Assembly (NCBI GenBank): GCA_910577785.1
Contig: CAJTNT010000023.1
Coordinates: 1 to 64,000, forward strand
Reading direction: 5' to 3'
Origin: an uncultured Lachnospiraceae bacterium
Lineage (GTDB): Bacteria > Bacillota > Clostridia > Lachnospirales > Lachnospiraceae
Length of the DNA: 64,000 nucleotides
Below the pieces are notes generated by a model that saw only the letters and a program-made list of their open reading frames with translations, was not told the DNA's origin and did not search any database. The position numbers and the translations under genes were made by a program. Of this stretch, positions 19,001 to 26,730 are shown piece after piece. Each line of letters starts with the position of its first letter. Positions within the stretch are counted from its first letter, which is position 1.

Positions 19001-20458
19001 ACTGCCATCAGCGAGGCTGCCTATATGACAGGCATTGAGCGGAATGCGGATATTGTGCGCCATGCTTCCTACGCCCCCCTCTTTGAGCGGGAAGGCTGCC
19101 GGGACTGGGACTATAATCTGATTAAATTTGACGCATACAGCAGTTATGGTACGCCCAGCTACTATGTGCAGACCATGTATTCCAATAACTATGGCAAGCA
19201 CATCCTCAATACAACCCTGGAGAAATACAACAGCCAGACCGGCGTTTACGACAAGAAACCAGGCCACCAGACAGAACTGTACTATGTGACGTCCGAGGAT
19301 GAGGAAAACATTTATACGAAGCTGGTCAACCATGATGATTTTGCCAAAGAGATTACCCTGAATTACCCAGGCATCCAGGATGGCACAAAAGTAGAGCTGA
19401 TCCGCCTGTCCGGCAATGCCATGGATAAAAACACCATCACGGAGCAGACGAAGATTGCGCCAGTTACCACGGAGACAGTCCTCAACGGCGGGAGCATGAC
19501 CTATGTGGCGCCTGCAATGTCCCTTACCGTTGTAAAAGTGAAATACAATGAGGGCGGCCAGCCTGCCCAGGCAGATAAGACGGCGCTGGAGAGCCTGGTA
19601 AATAGCATAGAAGAGAAGCTAAAAGGCCTGACACAGTCAGACTACACGGCAGAAAGCTGGAGCAGCCTGCAGTCTGCGCTGGCATCCGCCAAGAGTGCAT
19701 TAGGAAATGCAGAAGCTGCGCAGGAGCAGGTGGACACAGCGAAGGCGGCGCTGGAAGAAGCCAATCGCAAGTTAGAGAAAAAGCCCGTTGTTGTGCCGGC
19801 CGTAGATAAGACAAAGCTGAACAGCACGATTAATTCCGCGAAGAAGTATAAGAAGGACAATTACACAGCAGCAACCTGGAAAACCTTCAGCACAGCGTTA
19901 AGCGCTGCCAAGAAGGTCGCGTCTAATAAGGATGCCGCCCAAAGACAGGTAGACGATGCCAACAGCAAGCTGCAGAAGGCCATCAAGGCTCTCGTGAAGC
20001 TGCGGGTAACCGCCACCAAGAAAGCTACTTTTGGCAAAGGAGAGAAATATTCTGTTGCCGCCAAGAACTGTACTTATACAACAACAAATAAAAAAGTCGC
20101 CGCGGTAAGCAGCAAAGGCGCAGTTGTGATGAAGGGAACCGGAAAAGCTACCATCAAGGCAATTAATAAGAATGGCAAGGTAACCGTTTATTATTTCACT
20201 GTCAAGAAAGCGCCTGCCAAGATCAGCAAAGTAACCCCTTCCAAGAAGACTCTGAAGAGGGGCAAGAAGATTACTCTGAAGGTGGTTCTGCCCAGCGGCA
20301 CAGCCAGCAATAAGATGACCTTTACCTCTTCCAATAAAAAGGTTGCCACTGTAAATGCCAAAGGCGTTGTGACAGCAAAGAAAAAGAAGGGGAAAGCAAT
20401 CATTACCGTTAAGACCTTTAATGGCAAGAAGAAGAAAGTTACAATTACGGTAAAATAG
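16091..20458 (+). CDS. Secreted multidomain GH51-like alpha-L-arabinofuranosidase
   Basis: 1455 aa, ATG after GGAGGGATGAT. Signal peptide about 1-34, then two discoidin/F5-8-like domains (about 45-195 and 212-360) and an Ig-like domain (about 360-455). The GH51 region (about 457-1150) opens with ISQELYGVFYEDINSSADGG and has an inserted CBM4/9-like domain (about 530-660). Catalytic landmarks: FIRFPGGCVVEGSY, GIGNENWEEP with acid/base E849, DEHYYINY, and FVGEYAGH with nucleophile E956. The tail holds two FIVAR-like three-helix repeats (about 1157-1300) and two Big_2-like domains ending in lysine-rich strands. GH51 enzymes clip arabinofuranose from arabinan, arabinoxylan or arabinogalactan. Most Firmicute members are intracellular, so the signal peptide and binding modules are unusual. 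No sortase motif. A terminator follows. Confidence 0.85.
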   Translation: MLLKKLHKAVGLLLAGAMLITAVPATPLTVTAESRMAWEDKENPTLRDYATPSVSYVGWGAGADRFADEDMGSFWNGHSDPELANYDQWMMYDFGERKAEITGSDITFYDDGGGVITPTNITIEYAAADGSWQEVTQKGEWVFKKNETVTYEFEPVTTSKIRVTMEHARLNNVKVAVAVYDWKLLGDVPEDFPKPTPVEPEQPSEDLKLPDAAVYAMPSSDYTSDWENVYGINNADFEPTSSDAGTGKGWGNWPQQAGSEHWLQYTWDADVTAKTFQVYWYGSDAGMKLPARVRFEYQDADGKWQDAKLVSDSRNFLKYNKYNQITIEEVTTKAIRMYMTVAGDSNGVYRWKVHSNISDDFVVSAAGSSLVIPEVKEGRVSSRIYKTLTLPTKAMNNLVDVSWKSGNTAVVSDDGKISPPSQDTEVTLTATCTLALDPSIRKEKDVKFLVLSDKTTEYAMTIDQEDRGVDISQELYGVFYEDINSSADGGLSSELVKNNSFENYQNIHSTTSPEVKGNQASWKLHWDSASSANFVVERTAGLNDNNKNYAKITGNQTLSNHGFVGRATLDKSAMAIRKDAEYAFSMFMKADSTYAGTVKVKVVDDGGAALTNEAALELKKDGTWQKVSASLTGSDTRLGTLVLTFEGAGAADAMYIDMVSLIPKDSYGYGNKNYSYGAGLRKDLVEKLQQLNPSFIRFPGGCVVEGSYGTDGYYNWEDSVGPLEARRAIGSYWGSPWKSVNYGTAQDKYGYMMSYQFGYHEILTLCEDLGAQAFPILSAGIFCQFTEASSASFSGEALKPFADHATHLIDYCWGDPDSSDATQAYWAKKRVENGHAAAFDLNYLGIGNENWEEPAKGVSYFANFTWIKNYVEDYIKAHYPGRKLTLISSTGPYYQGGQGTQAWNWVNSSMPGETLVDEHYYINYAGDSGNTLLNGDYIYDGYKRLEEGGSNVFVGEYAGHLTTTKENVLDTAISEAAYMTGIERNADIVRHASYAPLFEREGCRDWDYNLIKFDAYSSYGTPSYYVQTMYSNNYGKHILNTTLEKYNSQTGVYDKKPGHQTELYYVTSEDEENIYTKLVNHDDFAKEITLNYPGIQDGTKVELIRLSGNAMDKNTITEQTKIAPVTTETVLNGGSMTYVAPAMSLTVVKVKYNEGGQPAQADKTALESLVNSIEEKLKGLTQSDYTAESWSSLQSALASAKSALGNAEAAQEQVDTAKAALEEANRKLEKKPVVVPAVDKTKLNSTINSAKKYKKDNYTAATWKTFSTALSAAKKVASNKDAAQRQVDDANSKLQKAIKALVKLRVTATKKATFGKGEKYSVAAKNCTYTTTNKKVAAVSSKGAVVMKGTGKATIKAINKNGKVTVYYFTVKKAPAKISKVTPSKKTLKRGKKITLKVVLPSGTASNKMTFTSSNKKVATVNAKGVVTAKKKKGKAIITVKTFNGKKKKVTITVK

Positions 20459-20494
20459 CCATAAAGATTTGGAAGCGTTACAGAGAACAGCCAG

Positions 20495-20533
20495 GCCAGC
20501 CACAGGAAGTCTATCCTGTGGCTGGCTGATTTT
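20495..20533 (+). terminator. Terminator of the GH51-like gene
   Basis: A 13-bp perfect stem (GCCAGCCACAGGA / TCCTGTGGCTGGC) with a short loop is followed by TGATTTTT. Confidence 0.85.
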
Positions 20534-20592
20534 TACATTGAGTAATCAGCCAGGATGTGTTAGAATATAAAAAAAACGGAGGGAATGCAGTT

Positions 20593-21516
20593 ATGAATAT
20601 TCCAATGAATCGAAAACCTCCCATAAGGCTGGGGGAACTGGCGTCATCCATGGGGAGGAATGTGCGTAAGCCCCACAGGCTTGAGAAATCTTTACAGACA
20701 GCCCGCCCAGGGATAGGCAGGGATTTGCCAACCAACTCTCTGGCACAGCCAGTCCGTTCCAGCGCAGGATCGAGCACGCAGGCTAACCGGCCTGTCCGCC
20801 CGGCAGCGTCATCACATCCGTCAGCGGCAGCTCGCCCGTCAGCGCCGTCACATCCGTCAGCGGCAGGCCGCCCGTCAGCGGCAGCCCGTTCGTCAGCGCC
20901 GCCGTCTCCATCTGCGCCGACACGTCCAGCCACACCGCCAAGGCCTAAGAATCTTGCGGGCACAAGGCTGCAGAAAGGCCAGAAGGTGTCCCTGGCAGAA
21001 AATGGCCGCTCCTTTTCCCAGCTGGAAGTCTCCCTTGGCTGGAATGCCAAAAACCCTGCCTGTGACCTGGATGCCTCCGCCTTTTTATTGGCAGGCAACA
21101 ACAAGGTGGTAGGGGACGAGTGGTTTGTATTTTATGGGCAGGAGCAAAGCCCGGACGGCAGCGTCGTACACCGTGGCGACAGTGCGGGCGGTGTAGGAGA
21201 GACGCTTGCTGTGGATTTAGGCAGGATGGACGCCCGCGTGAAGAAAATCGTATTTATCATCACCATCAATGAAGCCTTAAGGCAGGGACTGAACTTTGGC
21301 ATGGTGTCCGATGCCTACATCCAGCTGCGGAGCCCGGCGGCCGGAAAGGGAATCTTGCATTTTGAGCTGGAAGAGTATTACAGCAACGTCACATCCATGA
21401 TGGTGGGCGAATTATATGAGAGGAATGGGGAATGGAAGTTCCATGCCATTGGGAACGGCGTGGCCAGGGATTTGGCAGGCCTGTGTGAGCTATATGGCGT
21501 AAATGTATCCGGCTAA
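20593..21516 (+). CDS. TerD family protein with alanine/proline/serine-rich N-terminal linker
   Basis: 307 aa from ATG 20593 (ACGGAGGG 9 nt upstream). An in-frame start 36 nt earlier lies before that site. Residues 1-115 are basic and disordered, with repeats of the type HPSAAARPSAPS. The TerD domain follows (about 125-307): LQKGQKVSLAE, LEVSLGWNA, CDLDASAFLL, VGDEWFVFYGQ, SVVHRGDSAGGVG and FELEEYYS. The aspartates in D-L-D-A-S and H-x-G-D are the calcium-binding positions of the family. TerD proteins occur in tellurite-resistance and stress gene sets, and their exact function is not settled. The next gene encodes an AIM24 protein, another family often found near Ter genes. No other ter genes (terB, terC, terZ) are visible. 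Confidence 0.85.
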   Translation: MNIPMNRKPPIRLGELASSMGRNVRKPHRLEKSLQTARPGIGRDLPTNSLAQPVRSSAGSSTQANRPVRPAASSHPSAAARPSAPSHPSAAGRPSAAARSSAPPSPSAPTRPATPPRPKNLAGTRLQKGQKVSLAENGRSFSQLEVSLGWNAKNPACDLDASAFLLAGNNKVVGDEWFVFYGQEQSPDGSVVHRGDSAGGVGETLAVDLGRMDARVKKIVFIITINEALRQGLNFGMVSDAYIQLRSPAAGKGILHFELEEYYSNVTSMMVGELYERNGEWKFHAIGNGVARDLAGLCELYGVNVSG

Positions 21517-21545
21517 AGGGGCTTTGTCATAGTTGATACCCCAAG

Positions 21546-21636
21546 GGCGCCCCGTAGCCCATGTGGGTAGATTGCCAGCCCGGCAATGGCAACAGCCCCC
21601 CTGGAAGGCGCCCCGTAGCCCATGTGGGTAGATTGC
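21546..21636. repeat. Two direct copies of a 30-bp repeat
   Basis: A 30-nt block starting GGCGCCCCGTAGCCC and ending GGGTAGATTGC is present at 21546-21575 and again, identically, at 21607-21636. The spacing is 61 bp. It fills the gap between the TerD and AIM24 genes. Confidence 0.7.
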
Positions 21637-21694
21637 TCACGGGAATCATCCATAAATTTAACAGATAGGCATAATATAGAAAGCGGAGGTTGTA

Positions 21695-22447
21695 ATGTTA
21701 CGGTTAGAAGTGGTAAACGAACTGACATTAATGGTATCATCTGACGGAAGGGGCCAGGATGTCCTTTTTACAAAGGCTGGCGCCTTTATTGGCGGAGAAT
21801 GCCAGGGAGGCAAGAATTTCAAATTTGAGAAATGCCTATTAGGGCCGGAAGGAAATCCCATGCGCGCCCTGATCGGGCAGATTGGGCGTCGGTTTACCGG
21901 GGAGAACATGCCCCTGATGAAGGTAATGATGAATGGCCCAAGCACTACATATTACGCCAATGATGAGCAGCATGTAGTTATAATCCCATTGCGGCAGGGG
22001 GAGATGCTTTCCGTAGAGTCAGAAAACCTGCTGGCTTTTACGGACGACTGCAAATACAGCATCCGTTTTATGGCGCAGGGCATTATTTCCCAGAAAGGCT
22101 GGGCAACCTCTACGCTGACCGGGCAGGGGCCGAACGCCCATGTAGCCGTGTTAGTCGAAGGGAACCCCATTGTACTGAGCAACGAGCAGAACGGCGGAAC
22201 CCTGGAAGCCGATCCAGATGCTGTCGTGTGCTGGACGGGCGCAGATCCCAGTTTCGAACTGGATATGTCCTGGAAAAACCTCCTGGGTTCCCGTGGGGCG
22301 TCCGGCGAGAGCTATATGTTCCAATGGTCAGCCCATCAAAGGGCATGCGTCCTGATCCAGCCCAAGGAGCGTCAATCCGGCGTCAATATTGGTATGGACG
22401 GAGGCTCCATGGGGCAGCGTGCCACCAGGCAGACTTGGGGGAGGTAG
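21695..22447 (+). CDS. AIM24 family protein
   Basis: 250 aa, ATG after GCGGAGG. The protein is almost entirely beta strand with many glycines, as in AIM24/TIGR00266-type proteins (a duplicated beta-helix-like barrel). Typical parts are LFTKAGAFIGGECQGG, GNPMRALIGQIGRRFTGE, MPLMKVMMNGPSTTYYA, LRQGEMLSVESENLLAF, and near the end GSRGASGESYMFQW. The mitochondrial namesake helps organise inner-membrane complexes. Bacterial members have no firm role. No signal peptide is visible, so it is likely cytoplasmic. It follows the TerD gene in the same orientation after 178 nt that hold a direct repeat, so co-transcription is possible but not certain. Confidence 0.8.
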   Translation: MLRLEVVNELTLMVSSDGRGQDVLFTKAGAFIGGECQGGKNFKFEKCLLGPEGNPMRALIGQIGRRFTGENMPLMKVMMNGPSTTYYANDEQHVVIIPLRQGEMLSVESENLLAFTDDCKYSIRFMAQGIISQKGWATSTLTGQGPNAHVAVLVEGNPIVLSNEQNGGTLEADPDAVVCWTGADPSFELDMSWKNLLGSRGASGESYMFQWSAHQRACVLIQPKERQSGVNIGMDGGSMGQRATRQTWGR

Positions 22448-22637
22448 CTGGACAATTCACAATTTACAGCTTCTTTACAAAACACTGTGTCTTTTTTCGC
22501 ATGTGTCCGTTATAATATTAAGCAGATAGACACGGTTATCATAAGTTTTACGCAATATACCTGTTATTCACGGAACGATGAACGGTATGCCGGCAATCTC
22601 TTGGAACAACAAAAAATAATAGGAAGGGAATTCCTTC

Positions 22638-23297
22638 ATGAAAAAAATATTGGTAATCGAAGACGAAATTGCAATCAATGACTTAATCTGCCTGAATCTG
22701 GAAATCGCAGGCTATCAGCCTGTTCCCTTCTTTGATGGGCTGGAATTTAGCCGCCACCTGCAGCAGGAGGACGGCTACCACCTGGCGCTGCTGGACATTA
22801 TGCTCCCCGGCAAGGATGGCTTTGCGCTTTTGGAAGAACTGAAAAGACATAATATCCCCGTCATCTACCTGACCGCCAAAGGCGACCTCCCCAGCAAAAT
22901 CAAAGGCTTAAGAAGCGGCGCTGAGGACTACATCGTCAAGCCTTTTGAAATGCTGGAACTTTTAGTCCGCATTGACAACGTCCTGAAACGCTTCCACTGC
23001 GAGGAAACAGAAGAAATCCAGATCAAGGACGTTACCATCAACGAGAAAAAGCGCACCGTCCACAAAGCCGGCGTAGAAATTCCCATGCAGCCGATGGAAT
23101 TTGACTGCCTCCTGACCTTTTGGAAATACAGGAACCGCGTTATGACAAGGGAGCAGATCCTGAATATCCTCTGGGGCGTGGATTTCGAAGGAGAAAGCCG
23201 CACCGTAGACGTGCATGTAGGCAATATCCGCAAAAAACTGGATTTCTCCGATGTCATTATTACCGTTCCTAGGGTAGGCTACCGCATGGAAATATAA
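22638..23297 (+). CDS. OmpR/PhoB-family response regulator (orphan)
   Basis: 219 aa, ATG after GGAAGGGAATTCCTTC. Receiver domain about 1-115: KILVIEDE at the start, phosphorylation site D53 in LLDIMLPGKDG, then the conserved T in YLTAKGD and K in YIVKPFE. The C-terminal winged helix (about 125-219) has the usual LTFWKYRNRVMTREQIL and SRTVDVHVGNIRKKL recognition-helix region and the RVGYRMEI ending. It should bind DNA as a dimer after phosphorylation. No histidine kinase is adjacent: the next genes are rpmG-secE-nusG. Its partner must be elsewhere, possibly the hybrid kinase at 5.5 kb, but nothing here proves that. Confidence 0.88.
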   Translation: MKKILVIEDEIAINDLICLNLEIAGYQPVPFFDGLEFSRHLQQEDGYHLALLDIMLPGKDGFALLEELKRHNIPVIYLTAKGDLPSKIKGLRSGAEDYIVKPFEMLELLVRIDNVLKRFHCEETEEIQIKDVTINEKKRTVHKAGVEIPMQPMEFDCLLTFWKYRNRVMTREQILNILWGVDFEGESRTVDVHVGNIRKKLDFSDVIITVPRVGYRMEI

Positions 23298-23404
23298 GCA
23301 TAGAAAAAATATTGTTTTCACAGTGCTCTATAGTATCATTCCATTCCCATTTACGGGAGAGGGAATCTTTCGCCATATAAGGAAATGCAGTGATTCTCTA
23401 CTTG

Positions 23405-23475
23405 TAGCGGAGGAAGCGGTAGCGTGTTTCTGTTGCGGCTTTCCCGCTTCCGCAGCGTTTCGTATGCCACATTTT
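23405..23475. repeat. Shortened copy of the 15.7-kb palindromic repeat
   Basis: Starts TAGCGGAGGAAG, then GTTTCTGTTGCGGC, and ends CTTCCGCAGCGTTTCGTATG. Compared with 15721-15877 the central part is deleted. The outer arms GGAAGCGG and CCCGCTTCC still pair. An open frame over this region is not a gene. Confidence 0.6.
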
Positions 23476-23497
23476 CCAACAAATATTTCCTTACCCC

Positions 23498-23526
23498 TTG
23501 ACGTGCCCCCATTCCTGTGTTATAGT
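23498..23526 (+). promoter_or_regulatory. Promoter of rpmG-secE-nusG-rplK-rplA
   Basis: TTGACG (23498-23503), 17 nt, TATAGT (23521-23526). About 60 nt before the rpmG start. Confidence 0.7.
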
Positions 23527-23591
23527 AAACGAGTGATGGAAGTAGGTCTTTTTTTTATGCCTAAATTTAGAATTTAACGGAGGTGGAAGTT

Positions 23592-23741
23592 GTGCGCACA
23601 AGAATTACTCTGGCATGTACAGAATGTAAGCAACGGAATTACAACATGACAAAAGATAAGAAAGCCCATCCAGACAGAATGGAGACAAAGAAATACTGCA
23701 GGTTCTGCAGGAAACACACGCCACACAAAGAAACGAAGTAA
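23592..23741 (+). CDS. rpmG: 50S ribosomal protein L33
   Basis: 49 aa with a GTG start after CGGAGGTGG. It begins MRTRITLACTECKQRNY and ends KKYCRFCRKHTPHKETK. The two C-x-x-C pairs show this is the zinc-binding form of L33, part of the large ribosomal subunit. It is first in the operon with secE and nusG, which start 12 and 253 nt later, the normal Firmicute order. Confidence 0.97.
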   Translation: MRTRITLACTECKQRNYNMTKDKKAHPDRMETKKYCRFCRKHTPHKETK

Positions 23742-23753
23742 TGGAGGTAGGAG

Positions 23754-23978
23754 ATGGCAGAGACCAATACAGAGAAAACTCCAAAGACGGACAAGGCTCC
23801 CAAGACAAGTTGGTTCACCGGCTTAAAGGCAGAATTTAATAAGATTATCTGGCCGGACAAAAAGTCCCTGGGCAGGCAGAGCGCCGCAGTCGTGGCGGTT
23901 TCCATTGTCCTTGGCCTGATCATTGCCGTGTTAGATGTATTTATTAAGTACGGTGTGGATGCTCTGGTGAATTTATAG
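23754..23978 (+). CDS. secE: Preprotein translocase subunit SecE
   Basis: 74 aa, ATG after TGGAGGTAGGAG. A charged, lysine-rich N terminus is followed by the amphipathic segment FTGLKAEFNKIIWPDKKSL (the W-P pair is conserved in SecE) and one membrane helix, about residues 43-66 (AAVVAVSIVLGLIIAVLDVF). SecE clamps the SecY channel in the cell membrane. The single-helix form is normal for Gram-positive bacteria. It lies 12 nt after rpmG and 16 nt before nusG. Confidence 0.96.
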   Translation: MAETNTEKTPKTDKAPKTSWFTGLKAEFNKIIWPDKKSLGRQSAAVVAVSIVLGLIIAVLDVFIKYGVDALVNL

Positions 23979-23994
23979 GAGGCATAGGCGGTTT

Positions 23995-24510
23995 ATGGCA
24001 GAGGCAAACTGGTATGTAGTCCATACCTATTCAGGATATGAAAATAAGGTCAAGGAGAACATTGAGAAGACGATTGAAAACCGGCATCTGGAGGATCAGA
24101 TCCTGGAGGTGCGCGTTCCCATGCAGAGCGTTGTGGAAATGAAGAACGGGGTCAAGAAGACCGTCGAGAAGAAGATGTTTCCGGGCTATGTTCTGCTTAA
24201 TATGGTCATGAATGATGACATATGGTATGTAGTCAGAAATACCAGAGGCGTCACCGGATTTGTTGGTCCGGGATCCAAGCCCGTGCCCCTCACTGAGGAA
24301 GAGATGAGGCCATTGGGCATTCAGGTTGAAAATGTGGTCGTGGACTTTGAAGAGGGTGATTCTATCCGTGTGGTGGATGGCGTCTGGAGGGATACCGTTG
24401 GCGTAATCCAGTCCATAAACCATGGCAAGCAGATGGTCACCATCAACGTAGAGCTGTTCGGCCGTGAAACGCCGACAGAAATAAGTTTCACAGACATCAG
24501 AAGGCTATAA
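23995..24510 (+). CDS. nusG: Transcription termination/antitermination protein NusG
   Basis: 171 aa, ATG 23995 downstream of GGAGGCATAGG. N-terminal NGN domain: WYVVHTYSGYENKVKENIE, VEKKMFPGYVLLNM, VRNTRGVTGFVGPGSKPVPL. C-terminal KOW domain: DFEEGDSIRVVDGVWRDTVGVIQ and NVELFGRETPTEISF. NusG binds RNA polymerase and affects pausing, and the KOW domain contacts Rho or ribosomal protein S10. Length is normal for the family. Confidence 0.97.
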   Translation: MAEANWYVVHTYSGYENKVKENIEKTIENRHLEDQILEVRVPMQSVVEMKNGVKKTVEKKMFPGYVLLNMVMNDDIWYVVRNTRGVTGFVGPGSKPVPLTEEEMRPLGIQVENVVVDFEEGDSIRVVDGVWRDTVGVIQSINHGKQMVTINVELFGRETPTEISFTDIRRL

Positions 24511-24561
24511 GATGCAAGGCTTATAGTTGTAAGACTCATATTTGTAAGGAGGAAATTCCAA

Positions 24562-24990
24562 ATGGCAAAGAAAGTAGAAGGATATATTAAATTGCAGATT
24601 CCTGCCGGGAAAGCTACCCCGGCTCCGCCAGTCGGCCCTGCCCTTGGCCAGCATGGCGTCAACATCGTTGAATTTACCAAACAGTTCAACGCAAGGACAG
24701 CAGACAAGGGGGATTTGATTATTCCGGTTGTCATTACCGTATATGCAGACAGGAGCTTTAGTTTCATTACTAAGACGCCGCCTGCCCCGGTATTGATTAA
24801 GAAGGCTTGCAACATCAAGTCCGGCTCCGCAGTGCCCAACAAGACCAAGGTGGCAACCCTTTCCCGGGCAAAGCTCCAGGAAATCGCAGAGATGAAGATG
24901 CCAGACTTAAACGCAGCATCCTTAGAGGCAGCCATGAGCATGATTGCCGGCACCGCCAGGAGCATGGGCGTTACGGTAGAAGAGGCATAG
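24562..24990 (+). CDS. rplK: 50S ribosomal protein L11
   Basis: 142 aa, ATG after AAGGAGG. It carries the classic KLQIPAGKATPAPPVGPALG start, the GVNIVEFTKQFN helix and GTARSMGV near the end. L11 forms the GTPase-associated centre with 23S rRNA and, in Firmicutes, is needed for RelA activation by uncharged tRNA. Paired with rplA, the usual order. Confidence 0.98.
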   Translation: MAKKVEGYIKLQIPAGKATPAPPVGPALGQHGVNIVEFTKQFNARTADKGDLIIPVVITVYADRSFSFITKTPPAPVLIKKACNIKSGSAVPNKTKVATLSRAKLQEIAEMKMPDLNAASLEAAMSMIAGTARSMGVTVEEA

Positions 24991-25068
24991 GCTGACGGCA
25001 GGTAAGCGCAATAACAGACAACCGTGGGAGGGGCGTCTCCCGATATTACCACTAGGAGGTTATTCAGA

Positions 25069-25761
25069 ATGAAACGAGGAAAGAAATATGCAGAAGCTGC
25101 CAAATCCATCGACAGGATGACGCAGTATGACAAAGAAGAGGCAATCAGCCTTGTGAAGAAGGTGGCAATTGCCAAATTTGATGAGACAATCGAAGCTCAT
25201 ATCAGAACCGGCTGCGACGGCCGCCATGCAGAACAGCAGATCCGCGGCGCAGTTGTGCTGCCCCATGGTACTGGTAAGGCAGTGAAGGTTTTGGTGTTTG
25301 CCAAGGGCGATAAAGTAGACGAGGCATTGGCAGCAGGCGCTGACCATGTGGGCGGCGACGAGCTGATCCCCAGGATCCAGAATGACGGATGGCTGGATTT
25401 CGACGTAGTAGTCGCTACCCCGGACATGATGGGCGTGGTAGGCCGTCTGGGCCGTGTACTCGGGCCAAAAGGCTTAATGCCAAACCCCAAGGCTGGGACC
25501 GTGACCATGGACGTTACCAAGGCAGTCAAAGATATCAAGGCTGGTAAGATTGAGTATCGGTTGGATAAGACTAATATTATCCATGTGCCAATTGGAAAAG
25601 CATCCTTTACAGAAGAGCAATTAGCGGACAACTTCCAGACCCTGATCGATGCCATCATCAAGGCTAGGCCATCAGCTGTAAAGGGTCAGTTCTTAAGGAG
25701 CGTTACCCTGGCTCCGACCATGGGCCCAGGCGTAAAGATCAATACAGCAAAGTTGGTTTAA
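25069..25761 (+). CDS. rplA: 50S ribosomal protein L1
   Basis: 230 aa from ATG 25069, which has TAGGAGG 9 nt upstream. A GTG 45 nt earlier is in frame but has no site. Motifs: MKRGKKYAEAAKSID at the start, GRHAEQQIRGAVVLPHGTGK, and LGPKGLMPNPKAGTVT, the L1 signature. L1 forms the mobile stalk at the ribosomal E site and often represses its own operon by binding the mRNA. It is the last gene of this transcript; rplJ has its own promoter. Confidence 0.98.
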   Translation: MKRGKKYAEAAKSIDRMTQYDKEEAISLVKKVAIAKFDETIEAHIRTGCDGRHAEQQIRGAVVLPHGTGKAVKVLVFAKGDKVDEALAAGADHVGGDELIPRIQNDGWLDFDVVVATPDMMGVVGRLGRVLGPKGLMPNPKAGTVTMDVTKAVKDIKAGKIEYRLDKTNIIHVPIGKASFTEEQLADNFQTLIDAIIKARPSAVKGQFLRSVTLAPTMGPGVKINTAKLV

Positions 25762-25768
25762 TTTTGTG

Positions 25769-25797
25769 TTGACATCCAGAATAGAGAATGTTATACT
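25769..25797 (+). promoter_or_regulatory. Promoter of rplJ-rplL
   Basis: TTGACA (25769-25774), 17 nt, TATACT (25792-25797): close to a perfect sigma-A promoter, just after the rplA stop. Confidence 0.85.
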
Positions 25798-25803
25798 AAG
25801 GGG

Positions 25804-26020
25804 CAGAAAATTGCCCCAAGTATCAACCGATGCGCATGGCGCGCTATATGGACCATGTATATCGTATCATAAGAAGATTGCCGAAGACAGCAGGCGCCGA
25901 AAGGCATAACCGCAGGGCCTGCCGAGGGAATTTGCAGGATACGCATGATTTGCGCATGCCTGCAGAGAGCTGAAGAAGATTTCAGGCCCCTCTGTCTTGG
26001 ACAGGGGGGCTTTTTATCTT
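25804..26020 (+). ncRNA. Ribosomal protein L10 leader (autoregulatory mRNA structure)
   Basis: The 250 nt before rplJ hold the conserved block GCCGAAGACAGCAGGCGCC (about 25878-25896) within a multi-stem fold (GCAGGGCCTGC, GCGCATG..CATGCC). It ends in a terminator hairpin, GCCCCTCTGTC / GACAGGGGGGC with TTTTTAT (25986-26015). This matches the known Rfam L10 leader: free L10 or the L10-L7/L12 complex binds the kink-turn region and switches the terminator on. It controls rplJ-rplL. Confidence 0.88.
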
Positions 26021-26049
26021 ATCTTAAATAATAAGGAGGTGCACGATTC

Positions 26050-26601
26050 GTGGCAAAAGTAGAGTTAAAGCAGCCGATTGTGCAGGAGATTTCAGAGCAG
26101 ATCAAAGACGCGCAGTCCGTCGTATTGGTGGATTACCGCGGATTGACTGTGGACGAGGATACACAGCTTCGCAAACAGCTGAGGGAAGCTGGCGTTGTCT
26201 ACAAAGTTTATAAAAATACATTGATGAACTTTGCGTTCCAGGGGACGGATTTTGAGAGTATGTCATCCTTTCTGAAAGGCCCAAGCGCAATTGCTGTTTC
26301 CAAAGATGATGCAACTGCACCGGCAAGGATCCTCGCAAAGTTTGCGAAGACAGCCCCGGCATTGGAGCTGAAGGCAGGCGTGGTAGAAGGTACATTTTAT
26401 GATGCAGATGGAATCAAGGTAGTGGCTTCCATCCCATCCAGGGAGGAATTGCTTTCCAAGTTCCTGGGCAGCATCCAGTCCCCGATTACCAACCTGGCTC
26501 GCGTCCTGAATCAGATTGCAGAAAAAGGCGGTCCGGCTGCAGCGGCAGAAGCCGCTCCGGCAGCGGAAGCTCCCGCAGAAGAAGCTCCGGCAGAGGCATA
26601 A
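26050..26601 (+). CDS. rplJ: 50S ribosomal protein L10
   Basis: 183 aa with a GTG start after AAGGAGGTG. It starts AKVELKQPIVQEISEQIKD, has VVLVDYRGLTVDEDTQLR, and ends in an alanine/glutamate/proline-rich tail that includes the helix where L7/L12 dimers attach. L10 is the base of the ribosomal stalk. It follows the L10 leader, which it is expected to bind to limit its own synthesis. The tail after residue about 160 is a simple AAAEAAPAAEAPAE run. Confidence 0.97.
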   Translation: MAKVELKQPIVQEISEQIKDAQSVVLVDYRGLTVDEDTQLRKQLREAGVVYKVYKNTLMNFAFQGTDFESMSSFLKGPSAIAVSKDDATAPARILAKFAKTAPALELKAGVVEGTFYDADGIKVVASIPSREELLSKFLGSIQSPITNLARVLNQIAEKGGPAAAAEAAPAAEAPAEEAPAEA

Positions 26602-26730
26602 GAATAGCCCTGCGGGAGGCAGCATAGTCCCGTTTCCGCGGACTGTTACGTTTTGCAGGAATGGCCATGCGCAGGCAATGGCAGAGATTCCTTAATTTCA
26701 TTATAAATATTATTATGGAGGAAAATTACA

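Noticed and set aside
23323..23577. An 84-codon frame before rpmG
   Set aside because: It runs through the palindromic repeat and the rpmG promoter; no site or homology.
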